Below are positions 30,001-37,845 of a stretch of 64,000 nucleotides of DNA, in pieces. The notes beneath the pieces are model-generated. The model had not been told where the DNA came from. It saw nothing but the letters and a program-made list of their open reading frames with translations, and searched no databases. Origin of the DNA: Crambe crambe (lineage: Eukaryota > Porifera > Demospongiae > Poecilosclerida > Crambeidae); the NCBI GenBank assembly GCA_963924555.1, contig OZ004591.1, positions 372,001 to 436,000 on the forward strand, given 5' to 3'. How positions within the stretch are numbered: the first letter of the stretch is position 1; each line of letters begins with the position of its first letter. The translations under genes were made by a program, and so were the position numbers.

Positions 30001-31852
30001 CTTGTAAGTTTTTATATATTTTTAATTTTCAATCTACCACCATTACTCTCTATTCAGGCCGGGGACCTACTCCAAGAATGTTCTTCATTGAAGACCGATT
30101 CAAACCAGGAACTCAGCACACCCTCACTATCACCTATATTACACCTGGAGGACAATCGCGATCTTCTACTGTTCAATTTACAGCAGTTGGTACTCCAGAT
30201 GGTCAAGGTAGCTAAGTGACGAACATATGGTATACTTTTTCTTTAGTTATCTTGATCCCTAAATATTTTCTTTAGTGTTAATCAATGTGGGTCTGAGCAC
30301 TGGTGGACGAGTTGTTAACTTGAGTGAATCGGGTGGTGCATCACAGAGTCTGGTGGTTACGGTTGAGGGAAGCACTCTTTACACCATCCCCATTACTATT
30401 ATCCCTCTCTCTTATGATGAATTTGAAGCAAGGTATTCTCGTCTCATTTTGGATGAGATCTTTCCTACACGCCCCATTGATACAGCCACAGGTTACACTC
30501 CTCATATTCGTGTCATTCTTTATGTGAATCATATAGCTTTTTTATTAAAATAGCAGAACAAGATTTTATTGGAATACGATTGCATACAAATGGTGGGGGT
30601 AGTGTGGCGATTCCTCTTCCAATAGACGATAGAGAAAATGAAGTGACTGAAGGGTATATATACATTCTGGAGGTGGATATGCAGTATGTACACCCATCAG
30701 ATCAGAACAGAACTCGATTCCTCAATCGCTACATCCTTGCAACTATTAAGGACAATGACAGTAAGCTAACCATTACTATAGCTGGTATGAATGTCATTCA
30801 CTGTCTATTACAGGTCCTTTGGAGTGTACCAGCAACATTCTTGATGAAACTGTGACAGTCAACTGTGTTCGATCAGACGGTCAGCCACCTTCAGTACCTA
30901 TCCAATGCAAGATTGATGATAACCCACCAATCAACTGTAAGCCACTGTACAAGTTTATCTCGGATGTGTTGCATGATCAAATCCATGTTCCCCATACACA
31001 GGCACTCTTCCCTTCGACATTTCTCAGCGTCCTTTCCCCTCAGGCAGTCACAGTGTGATAATTTTCCAAAGCATAATAAACACTACAAAAATAATTGGAG
31101 GATCTCAATTCAATCTTCCCCGTGAGATTATAACTTATTTGGGTTAGATATAGTCTGTAAACTCGTGTTGCCCCTTCCCGCATTTATAGAGCTTGAGGTG
31201 TACTTTGTCAATGATACACCATCACTGAATGTGGACAAGGTACATGCTGAATTCCAGACAAATAGACCTGGAGCAAGATTGGACATCCAGTGCCACTTAA
31301 CACACTTTGACTACTATAAAATGAACTGTAAGGCAACATTATATCATCGCTCAATGATTATGCACTTGTCCCCATCACTATTGTGTACTATAGGTTCCTC
31401 TGGTGTGTACGACAGATCAGGAATACCTCATGGAGACTACACTCTCAGAGTGATAGCCAGAGATCCATCTAGGCCCAATGAAATGCCAGCTATTGTCCGT
31501 AATCGCCTCTGGGTGCATGGAGATAATGTTTTCTGTGTGACTCATCTCATGAACCGAGGCATTGTGATAAATGGCAATACAGTGACCATAGAGTTCCAAA
31601 CAACTTCAGCTAATGCCCGTAGCCACCTCTGCAGTCTTGATCGGACCGCGTATTTCGAATGTAAGATTTCATATATGTGTATGTGCAGTAATTCATGGTC
31701 ACCATTAACACATTATTATGCTTAACTCCATTGCAGGCTCCAGTCCTGAAGTGTTGGAAAATGTCCCTGCTGGTACACACAGATTTAAGATTGTACCTCA
31801 GGGTTGTGGAAGGGAGTATAGAGGACACAACATGAAGTTTACGATCAATTAA
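1..31852 (+). CDS. Giant tandem-repeat extracellular protein (Calx-beta / Ig-like / four-Cys modules), 5' end outside window
   Basis: This is the 3' part of a very large gene. The first base lies inside an exon that ends at 98. It is followed by 11 repeat units of 11 exons each (1968 coding bp, 656 codons per unit) and a diverged 12-exon terminal unit whose last exon, 31737-31852, ends in TAA. All junctions read as phase 1, so any exon or unit can be gained or lost without frame damage. Each unit encodes four four-Cys two-exon modules, one Calx-beta-like domain on two exons (VPVYNDGVREGDEGF is the acidic signature) and one 156-aa Ig-like exon (NDSGTY). No premature stop was seen in any exon. 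The window holds more than 8,000 codons. N-glycosylation sequons are frequent and no membrane segment was found, so the visible part looks extracellular. Calx-beta repeats bind Ca2+ in other proteins and occur in sponge aggregation factors; identity with those is not shown. The start, signal peptide and total length are unknown. Confidence 0.8.
166..2809 (+). repeat. Repeat unit 1 of the giant gene (reference unit, 11 exons)
   Basis: Reference exon map: 166-297 and 348-476 (four-Cys module A); 538-663 and 734-865 (module B); 929-1156 and 1220-1444 (Calx-beta-like); 1508-1975 (Ig-like); 2038-2184 and 2241-2381 (module C); 2450-2566 and 2621-2743 (module D). Exon lengths are 132, 129, 126, 132, 228, 225, 468, 147, 141, 117 and 123 bp, all multiples of three. 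The A, B, C and D modules are each split at the codon of the fourth cysteine. Unit-specific marks are GGLTIPSV in exon 5, INESGQLSPN in exon 7 and a shortened intron 8. It resembles unit 3 most closely. Confidence 0.85.
2810..5467 (+). repeat. Repeat unit 2 of the giant gene
   Basis: Same 11-exon layout as unit 1. Calx-beta-like exons are at 3576-3803 and 3867-4091, the Ig-like exon at 4155-4622. Marks are GGRTIPSV, IDVSGRLSPN and MAFEDC, plus an intron 1 beginning gtaatgactacaaaag; all are shared with unit 4. The intron between exons 3 and 4 is a multiple of three without a stop, so the frame stays open from exon 3 through exon 4. Confidence 0.85.
5468..8114 (+). repeat. Repeat unit 3 of the giant gene
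   Basis: Calx-beta-like exons 6231-6458 and 6522-6746; Ig-like exon 6810-7277. It shares with unit 1 the PPVMC variant in exon 1, GGLTIPSV in exon 5, INESGQLSPN in exon 7, the stop-containing intron 3, and the intron before exon 1 with attcattttaacc. This makes units 3-4 look like a copy of units 1-2. Confidence 0.85.
8115..10766 (+). repeat. Repeat unit 4 of the giant gene
   Basis: Calx-beta-like exons 8881-9108 and 9171-9395; Ig-like exon 9459-9926. It is close to unit 2. Intron 5 has lost one base (62 bp instead of 63), so in this copy intron retention would break the frame. Exon 5 begins with a VVGNN variant where other units have VAGDN or VAGDK. Confidence 0.85.
10767..13397 (+). repeat. 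Repeat unit 5 of the giant gene
   Basis: Calx-beta-like exons 11511-11738 and 11802-12026; Ig-like exon 12090-12557. The 5' half matches unit 6 (intron 1 with acaatgttc, intron 3 encoding AKKKIY if read through). The 3' half matches units 2 and 4 (the ttttttaaaagatatc intron 9 and the actcgttctaaccc intron 10). The unit is therefore a mosaic. Confidence 0.85.
13398..16032 (+). repeat. Repeat unit 6 of the giant gene
   Basis: Calx-beta-like exons 14147-14374 and 14438-14662; Ig-like exon 14726-15193. The 5' half is nearly the same as unit 5. From exon 8 on it switches to the variant found in units 10 and 11 (intron 8 with ataccattatgacc, exon 9 with NRFTPGLHT, module D intron with gatctaactggttctc). 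Confidence 0.85.
16033..18652 (+). repeat. Repeat unit 7 of the giant gene
   Basis: Calx-beta-like exons 16777-17004 and 17068-17292; Ig-like exon 17356-17823. Intron 5 starts gtgagtgatc and so carries an in-frame TGA, unlike units 1-6. The Ig exon has LTRDVILG and VFGQLSPN variants. The 3' half (intron 8 with catgaacataatg) is shared with units 8 and 9. Confidence 0.85.
18653..21289 (+). repeat. Repeat unit 8 of the giant gene
   Basis: Calx-beta-like exons 19414-19641 and 19705-19929; Ig-like exon 19993-20460. Exon 4 has SPVDHSLNIT and exon 5 has NITQSLED, both otherwise seen only in unit 10. Intron 5 carries an in-frame TAA. Module C has SGIDD instead of SGTDD. Confidence 0.85.
21290..23914 (+). 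repeat. Repeat unit 9 of the giant gene
   Basis: Calx-beta-like exons 22039-22266 and 22330-22554; Ig-like exon 22618-23085. The intron 2 variant (tttctcataagtg) is shared only with unit 11. A stop directly after the exon 2 donor in this frame supports the exon ending at the weak GTTTCC donor. The 3' half matches units 7 and 8. Confidence 0.85.
23915..26560 (+). repeat. Repeat unit 10 of the giant gene
   Basis: Calx-beta-like exons 24676-24903 and 24967-25191; Ig-like exon 25255-25722. The 5' half copies unit 8 (SPVDHS, NITQSLED, intron 3 read-through IYTEKK). The 3' half copies the unit 6/11 type. The Ig exon has an IVACAF variant and SGRLSPN. Confidence 0.85.
26561..29185 (+). repeat. Repeat unit 11 of the giant gene
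   Basis: Calx-beta-like exons 27310-27537 and 27601-27825; Ig-like exon 27889-28356. The exon 2-3 block matches unit 9 and the 3' half matches units 6 and 10. The last intron (gatctagctcgttctaac) looks like a hybrid of the early and late types. This is the last highly similar copy. Confidence 0.85.
29186..31852 (+). repeat. Terminal, diverged unit 12 with the stop codon
   Basis: Exons: 29186-29317, 29380-29508, 29567-29692, 29749-30003, 30058-30207, 30276-30491, 30557-30760 (start could be 30554), 30814-30936, 31002-31121, 31190-31327, 31394-31660, 31737-31852. It encodes three four-Cys modules, one Calx-beta-like domain (PLPIDDRENEVTEGY, ending IKDND), then three more four-Cys modules. The 468-bp Ig exon is absent. 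In exons 29749-30003 and 31394-31660 the second half of one module is fused to the first half of the next, which implies intron loss or an ancestral fused state. The protein ends about 40 residues after the last junction without a hydrophobic anchor. Confidence 0.8.
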
Positions 31853-32271
31853 TATCTCCGAAATTATAACCTTTGTACAGTATTCTAGAAACTAGTTAGA
31901 TTTGAACACTATAGTAGTACTAGTTACAGCTAATATTATTAGCTATTGAGTTGTGTGAATACTAAAGATTTTTCATATGTATCATAGCTAAAATTTGCAA
32001 ACAGATTCCCATAGCTGCTGCAGAATTCGGATGCAGCACAGGTCATTATTTCGTCATGCATCATTCCCCTAGGCCTGGTAAGTATCACATGTCATATGCC
32101 ATAAACTGTTCCATACCTGTACGAGCGCACATGCTCAGTTTACCCAAGGCGTGATGATTAGAACATCCGTACACAATACATAAAATTAGGCAGCTAATAT
32201 GGACTTCGCTCATGTACACATTTTCGTGCTTCTTACTGTAGGCCAACAATTCTACACAGTGCAGTCATTGC

Positions 32272-32613
32272 TAGTCTTGCGTAGCCAGACCCTTTACCAA
32301 CTCAACGAGGGAAAGGGTCTGGTAAACTTTGCATAGCAGATCAGTTCTGCTGGTCCACTATTTTTTCGGACTGGATAAGTTGGGTGATAAGTAATGAATA
32401 CCCAGCTAGTATACATAGTACATAGTGTGGTAAGCAATAATGATATTCATAAACATGCAGCTTAACACTTGGCTAGTTTTTGGTCTAGGAGCTGACTAAA
32501 CAACTACTCTGCTATGCGAATCCTTCCCCTCCTTGAGTTGGTAATAGTCTTACTCGCTAGTCTGGCCCGCACAAGACTAAGTTGGTAAAGGGTCTGGCTA
32601 CTTGAGACTAACC
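32272..32613. mobile_element. MITE-like element with agaccctt-type terminal inverted repeats
   Basis: The left end (32272-32301) and right end (32581-32610) are about 30-bp inverted repeats sharing gtagccagaccctttacc. Each end also carries an internal partial inversion of the same word (gaaagggtctgg at about 32311). A 9-bp word, cattgctag, occurs at both outer borders (32266-32274 and 32614-32622), consistent with a target duplication slightly overlapping the repeats. No transposase is encoded. The same terminal words recur at 60672-60960 and in the 57-bp minisatellite. Confidence 0.6.
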
Positions 32614-33245
32614 CATTGCTAGGGAATTCAGATTTTTTTTTTTTTTTGATGCACACACCATGGTCAATGCCAACTAGAAATAAATGGCAGCCAAAGAAAA
32701 GGAAGAGAAAGAGAAATGGGAAAGAAAAAAAGGTGGGAGGGATGCACATAAAATGGCTAAAATGCCTTTTATAACCCAAGTGTGATGACACTGTGATAAT
32801 ATGATCTGGAAGGGAGGTAGCTATGACCCTGACAAAGAAAGAATACCTATGGTAATTTAGTTCGGACAAATGGTTGAATAGCAGGCATGAGTTCAAGTGT
32901 CGAACAGTTACAGTTGTAGCAAAGCACACTGCAAGAAATTGGTGCACACCATTTAGAGTTTGTTGCATGCAGCATGAACCACATATACATGCTCTGGTTG
33001 TTAATAGCAACTAGATGTAACGTGATTATAAGTGCCTATTAATAAAACTTACCACAGGAATTCCATTCTTACGTCTTGCCACGGTGCCAATTTAGTATTT
33101 ACCTGCCAACGGTGGCAGGAGGCTGAACGAAGAAACTCAGAACTCAGTACAGTGCGCATGAACAGTTTAATTACGGAATGTCCGGGACAGTCTAGTCTCG
33201 GATTTATTCTCTGTCCTATACAGCATCAACATGCCTAGAAGAGCA

Positions 33246-33251
33246 TTTATT
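33246..33251 (-). terminator. Possible polyadenylation signal of the minus-strand Ig gene
   Basis: The plus strand reads tttatt, giving AATAAA on the minus strand about 80 bp downstream of the TAA stop at 33332-33330. The position fits a 3' UTR; the cleavage site is not visible. Confidence 0.4.
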
Positions 33252-33329
33252 ATTCTGAAGGGTTGAAAAAATGAAGTATATCACAGAGAACTGTGTAAAA
33301 AATTAAAAATGCATTAGAGCTTGTTAATA

Positions 33330-34753
33330 TTAAAGTTCTGTTATAGCTAGTAAAGCTTGACTGCAGAGAAATAGAAGTGTGATTCTTCTCAGAGAAATAG
33401 TAGCAACTGTATAATGGAAAATGGGTATGGATAAGTGAGAACTGAAAGTCATAATAAGCATACCTGAAGTTCCATCACCATTTGAATTTCCTGAACGGTC
33501 TGCAGAATTATAGAGCATTCTAATAAACATTGTCATTGTGGCAAATTTTACTTCTTATGTCATGCACCTTATCCTTGGAAATGTATTATGCAACATACCA
33601 TCTCCAGTTCTGAAGATAATATCCCGTCCTTCACTTGGCCCTAGCAAGCTATTTGCTAAAATAGTGACACTGTACAACGTCAGAGGTCTCAAAGCATCCA
33701 TGCTTAGAGTCCATTGCATCACATTTGGAGGGAAAGTGAAGTCAATAATGATAGAACTGCTACCAATTGGTCTACCAATAAGAGAAATATTGCTAACTGG
33801 TACACGTCCTTCTACATCACCAAGTGTCCAAGTAATTGTCACTGAATGATTGGAGTGCACTATGGCAGTATTGGCTTCCACAGCTGCTGGAACATCTAGC
33901 ATATGAATTGAGTTGGTGACAGATTTGTAATCAAGTCATATAACCATACCTCCAACATGAAATTTTATCTCTCTTACAGCGGACATGGTCTGCCCTAGAA
34001 TGGTATTAGTAGCATTGCAGGTGTAAGTACCAGTATTCCCAGCACTGGCAGTGATACTGATGGAGTCCACAGAAATAACCACATGGCTATCATCAGACAC
34101 ATTGGATGAAATTTGAAGCTGGCCTTGAGGAACAGAAGCAAAGTTGCATTTTAACTGGCCTATCATGCCAGGTCTGGCTGCACATACAACTGGACTTGGA
34201 TCCTGGCAGCTGCAAACAAATTCTTCAGATATGATGGCAGAAAAAGTGGGAGAATCTGCATGAGAATGGAGGTGCTTGGTTATAAACTATAGCTCCTTCT
34301 TCTTTTACCTGGCCACTCAAACTTTCATATTCAAGTTGACTTTAGGCCAAAAATGATTGTTGTAGCCATGCAGCTCATGATTAACTTACACTGCACTATC
34401 AAAGTCACCAGCACTGAATTAGACCCAATCCTATTAGTCGAGGTGAAATTGTACATTCCTGCATCATTTCTGTTCACATTACTGAAACTAATATTGTTCC
34501 CCGAGATCATTATCCTGGAAGGTACAGTTCTTCCATCATCCAAGTGCAGAGTATTGGTGGCCTCTGGATTGGCATCAACAGGTATTACAAGTAGGGAGCT
34601 AATTCCCTCTGCTACAGTGAAACGTCCATTATTGGCAAAAGACCCAATAGTAGGGGCAACTATAATAGAAACAACAACTCTGACATCTCTCATTTAATGT
34701 ACCCAGCATTGCATGGGGTTCATGTCCATTAAAATATAATAAGACTGTAAGTG

Positions 34754-34803
<50 letters not shown>

Positions 34804-36617
34804 GGGGGGGGGGCACTAAGCCACCTACTGGCTACAGGCCTGAAATAATTATCTTGAAATTCTAGCAGCTGTTGTAGCTAGTGCTAGTACTCACATAATA
34901 CAACTATGTATACTGATATGGAAGTGATATCTGCAATTGCACACTGGATACGTGCTCCATTATCTGCTTCACTAAGAGGCATCAATGTATAGATCTTGTG
35001 GGTGACGTTATTGGAGGAGGTCAATCTGTCATCATTATCGAAGAGGAACCCATCACGCTTGAGAACAAGGTTTAATGGATGTTCAGGTATTGCAGAACAT
35101 GATATCACTAAGCTTTGCCCTTCAATGCCTTCAAGTGGGCTGCTAATCTCCACTGACTGACCTGAAAAATATCGTAATAAGCCATTCTCTCATATTTAAT
35201 ACTTCATCAACAAGAACAGTGTTAGCTACAGTATCATCTGAATCATAACCACATACACAAGGGCCTCACTATTCTACAGAACGGAATGGAATGGAATGGA
35301 ACAGTTCCAGGACCCTATTTCACGGAACGGAATTTTCACTGTGCATGCGTGGTAAGAGTTTAAAAGCTTGGGGGTCTATCTTCAGATGGTGCACGGGAAA
35401 GTGTGTAATGCACTGTCATAGCTGATCTTCTTGTCCTTGAGAACTTTACATGCTCCTTCTCTCTGAGATAAACAAGTGGCCAATTTTTGCTGAAGATTCT
35501 ATTCTCAGATTCTCTCATAATTACCCAATTTCCCACAATCTATAATCAATTACAAGTCACAATAGTAGTAAAGCATAATGTTTGTATAGCTATAAACTTC
35601 TAATGATTAGGTTATGCTTGAATTACAGATTCTCATGCTAGGTAACCTAATAGTATTCTCGATGTTCTTTGTTTCCTGGTGTTTACTGAAAGAGTCTTTC
35701 TGAGGAAGGTTAGATGAGCAGTGCTGTTCTCTGCAGCCACTATAATAATATGAACAGCTAACTTGAGTATATTGAAAGTAAAAATATAGCACCAAGGACC
35801 AAGCACCAAGCAATTAGCTCCATGCATGAATGCTGTCATTGCAGTGTGATATTAGCAATTTCACTGCTGCTTGCTGACTGTTATCTAGCCTCGTACCCAG
35901 GCCCGCTTTTTTCGCGGGGCACCGAAGCGGGAAATGGGCCTGGGTACGAGGCTAACTGTTATCTAATCCATTTTCGTAAAGAAAAAACTGAAAGTCGTGA
36001 TATTGCCAAAGAATTTATTTAATGTAATGACAGAAGGAGGAGATAAATTTTGTTGCTCCTATAGCTGTGATTAACTTCTTATTGTTCCTGCCCCTGGCCC
36101 TCCAATAAATTTCCTATTCCTACTCCACCTCCTTGTGTGCTAAAAATCCCAAGATTCTCAAATTCTTTCCCAGTACAGTACACCTATATCCATGCGCAGG
36201 GACACTTATATGCATGCGCAGTGAAAATTCTGTTGTGAAATAGGGTCCCGGAACCATTCTGCTCCGTTCTGTTCTGTTCCGTAGAATAGTGAGGCCCCAT
36301 CAGACTAGACACAATACTAGTACTGACAGTGGTAATAATGATCAATAAAATGGGTACCAAAAAAGGACACCAAAAATGTTTCATGACATGCCCATTAAAA
36401 TTGATCCAAGTTTTTAGTGAGTGGTATGTCTGATTTTGTGACATTCTTTCGATACTTTCAGGCTGCTTGCTCTGATCTGGGGGGAAAAACTGAACTGGAA
36501 CCTGCTAATATAGCTAGCTAGTCTATTACAACAGCATCCAGTGTTACATTCCTCATGCAACTCACCATTTGCTACTATGCACCAAGAAAGAACACACACC
36601 GACACCACCCATTCCAA
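33330..36617 (-). CDS. GPI-anchored Ig/FN3 surface protein, 434 aa, 7 exons
   Basis: Exons in transcription order: 36617-36566, 35161-34895, 34659-34390, 34255-33950, 33895-33599, 33499-33464, 33406-33330; 1305 bp in total, all junctions phase 1. The first exon is a signal peptide (MEWVVSVCVLSWCIVANG). Three Ig-like domains follow. The first has SLVISC..ARIQC; the second, VAEGISSLL..DAGMYNF, lacks the cysteine pair; the third has GQLKCNF..TGTYTCNATN. Then comes one FN3 domain (SVTITWTLGD..LTLYSVTILANS). A 36-bp microexon encodes a Gly/Ser/Asn linker (DRSGNSNGDGTSG), and the last exon encodes about 25 mostly hydrophobic residues ending the protein. Small residues followed by a C-terminal hydrophobic stretch with no cytoplasmic tail match a GPI-attachment signal; a tail anchor is the alternative. 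Intron 1 (1.4 kb) hosts inverted-repeat elements. The gene is head-to-head with the transmembrane Ig gene at 37846. Confidence 0.75.
34757..34813. repeat. (GT)n followed by a 27-bp G run
   Basis: About 15 GT dinucleotides (34757-34786) run into a pure G tract (34787-34813). It lies in the intron between the first and second Ig exons of the minus-strand gene, where it reads as a C tract then AC repeats. It is likely length-polymorphic and error-prone in sequencing. Confidence 0.9.
35261..36298. mobile_element. 1.04-kb non-autonomous element with about 90-bp inverted ends
   Basis: Positions 35261-35352 and 36210-36298 are imperfect inverted copies (gggcctcactattctacaga at one end; tctgttccgtagaatagtga near the other). 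The ends contain short GGAAT-type repeats. The interior is AT-rich, encodes no recognisable protein and contains a second, smaller palindromic insertion. The whole lies in intron 1 of the minus-strand Ig gene. Two independent solo copies in opposite orientation are the alternative. Confidence 0.6.
35888..35954. mobile_element. Palindromic mini-element with 11-bp target duplication
   Basis: The arms gcctcgtacccaggcc and ggcctgggtacgaggc are perfect inverted repeats around a GC-rich core. The direct repeat actgttatcta flanks it on both sides (35877-35887 and 35955-35965), the expected trace of insertion. It is nested in the larger inverted-repeat element at 35261-36298. Confidence 0.75.
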
Positions 36618-36921
36618 ATAGTCACCCTAAAAATTATTATTATAATTACTTTCATTGTGTTGTTATTTCTTGTTATATTAAATAGCTATGTTGATAAGCA
36701 TACTGAAGCCATCCACAATTAACTAGCTAACTTTTTTAAAATTCATATCTATGGATGTAGCTACATCGTGCACTGGTTTAGCTAACTTGGCTAATGAACA
36801 CCAGCTAGAAGATCTGGCTGGCGCTAGGCGTTCAATTCGTACACTTACCTTCTTACCCATCATGAGCGTAGCTGAACGGCCGCAAAGGTGTGATCCATTT
36901 TTGTAATAGCATGCCTATTAT

Positions 36922-36983
36922 GTAAATGGGCGTGGCTGATGAAGCAATTAGAGTAAATGGGCGTGGCTGATGAAGCAATTAGC
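36922..36983. repeat. Two tandem 31-bp copies with GGGCGTGGC core
   Basis: gtaaatgggcgtggctgatg begins at 36922 and again at 36953. The second copy is identical through the caattag end. Location in the bidirectional intergenic region makes a regulatory role possible. Confidence 0.7.
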
Positions 36984-37170
36984 ATAATTGCGCATGCTCA
37001 TCTATCTATATCTGCTTATGTATTATAAGCATGCGCATTAGTCTTAGCATACTAGTGAAGATAAGATCACTTGTGGGTCTAAATTTTCTGCGTATAACAA
37101 TAGCTAAAGCATCATTTTCAGTATGACTGACAACAGTTTACTTTTAGATGAATCTCCATGGAATATACGT

Positions 37171-37384
37171 AAGGTAAAGCGGGGCTATTTCGAACGGTGG
37201 GGCTATTCCGTAGGGTCAAATATTTTCAAAACTCCTCGAGCTTATGAGCTCTATTTTGAAAGGTATATTCTACTATTATGGTAGATTATATCTTCCAACA
37301 TTGAGCTCAGAAGCCTGAGTAGTTTCAGAAATATTTGAACAATACGGAATTACCCGCCGTTCGAAATAGCCCCGCTTTACCTTA
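37171..37384. mobile_element. 214-bp MITE with 28-bp terminal inverted repeats
   Basis: aaggtaaagcggggctattt at the left end is the exact reverse complement of the right end (37357-37384), the identity continuing to about 27-28 bp. The interior shows further partial pairing (gagctctattttgaa region). No coding capacity. It sits about 460 bp upstream of the start of the transmembrane Ig gene. Confidence 0.75.
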
Positions 37385-37845
37385 CCCGGCTACGAGACTA
37401 TCTGACACAGTAAAATCATGCCGTGCGTTACTCCATGATCTAGCTAGCAGCCTTGCCACGTAGATATGCTCACACCAATTAGCAGTGATTCTCTAGCTAA
37501 TTACTCTGCAACGCCTGGCATCTTAATATCGCACACATTAAATCCATAGCCCAGGGGAATTAACAGATATTGTTAAACTATGTGCATTCAATTAGCCAAT
37601 AGTCCAAATAAGGTATCTGATCACTGTTTGCACTTGTTAGTCACTTTGTAAGGCTAGAGTAGAATTTGGCCTGGACTCATAGTTCCTACTTCAACAATTA
37701 ACTACTGTTATTAATACCAATTCTCTTAGCTTTTTATTGGGCAGTAGGCCAAGCTTCAAGGAGAACTATGTTGATTTCTGACTGCACCTCCAGGCTCCAT
37801 CAGTCTGTTACACCTGATAGCTAGGAAAAAGCAGGAGATGTGACC

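Larger units (their letters stand above)
31853..33329. other. Intergenic, tail-to-tail between genes 1 and 2
   Basis: No gene was found. It contains a MITE-like inverted-repeat element (32272-32613), a T16 run near 32632 and a possible polyadenylation signal for the minus-strand gene. The minus-strand frame at 32504-33010 has low-complexity sequence, no domain and no splice context, so it was not called. Confidence 0.6.
36618..37845. promoter_or_regulatory. Head-to-head intergenic region, candidate shared promoter
   Basis: The 1.2 kb separates the start codons of two divergently transcribed Ig-superfamily genes. It includes two direct copies of a 31-bp word (36922-36983) containing GGGCGTGGC, a GC-box/KLF-like core, and a MITE at 37171-37384. 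No TATA box can be assigned with confidence. Confidence 0.4.

Noticed and set aside
1-31852. Direct identification as a sponge aggregation factor core gene
   Set aside because: Calx-beta-like exons are present, but no Wreath-type region could be recognised and most of the unit is a different four-Cys module; the link remains a hypothesis.
32504-33010. 168-codon minus-strand frame
   Set aside because: It overlaps a MITE end and a poly-T/poly-A region, has Phe/Leu/Lys-rich low-complexity sequence and no domain.
33538-33849. 103-codon plus-strand frame
   Set aside because: Antisense to the FN3 exon of the minus-strand Ig gene, which has a complete exon chain and conserved FN3 residues.
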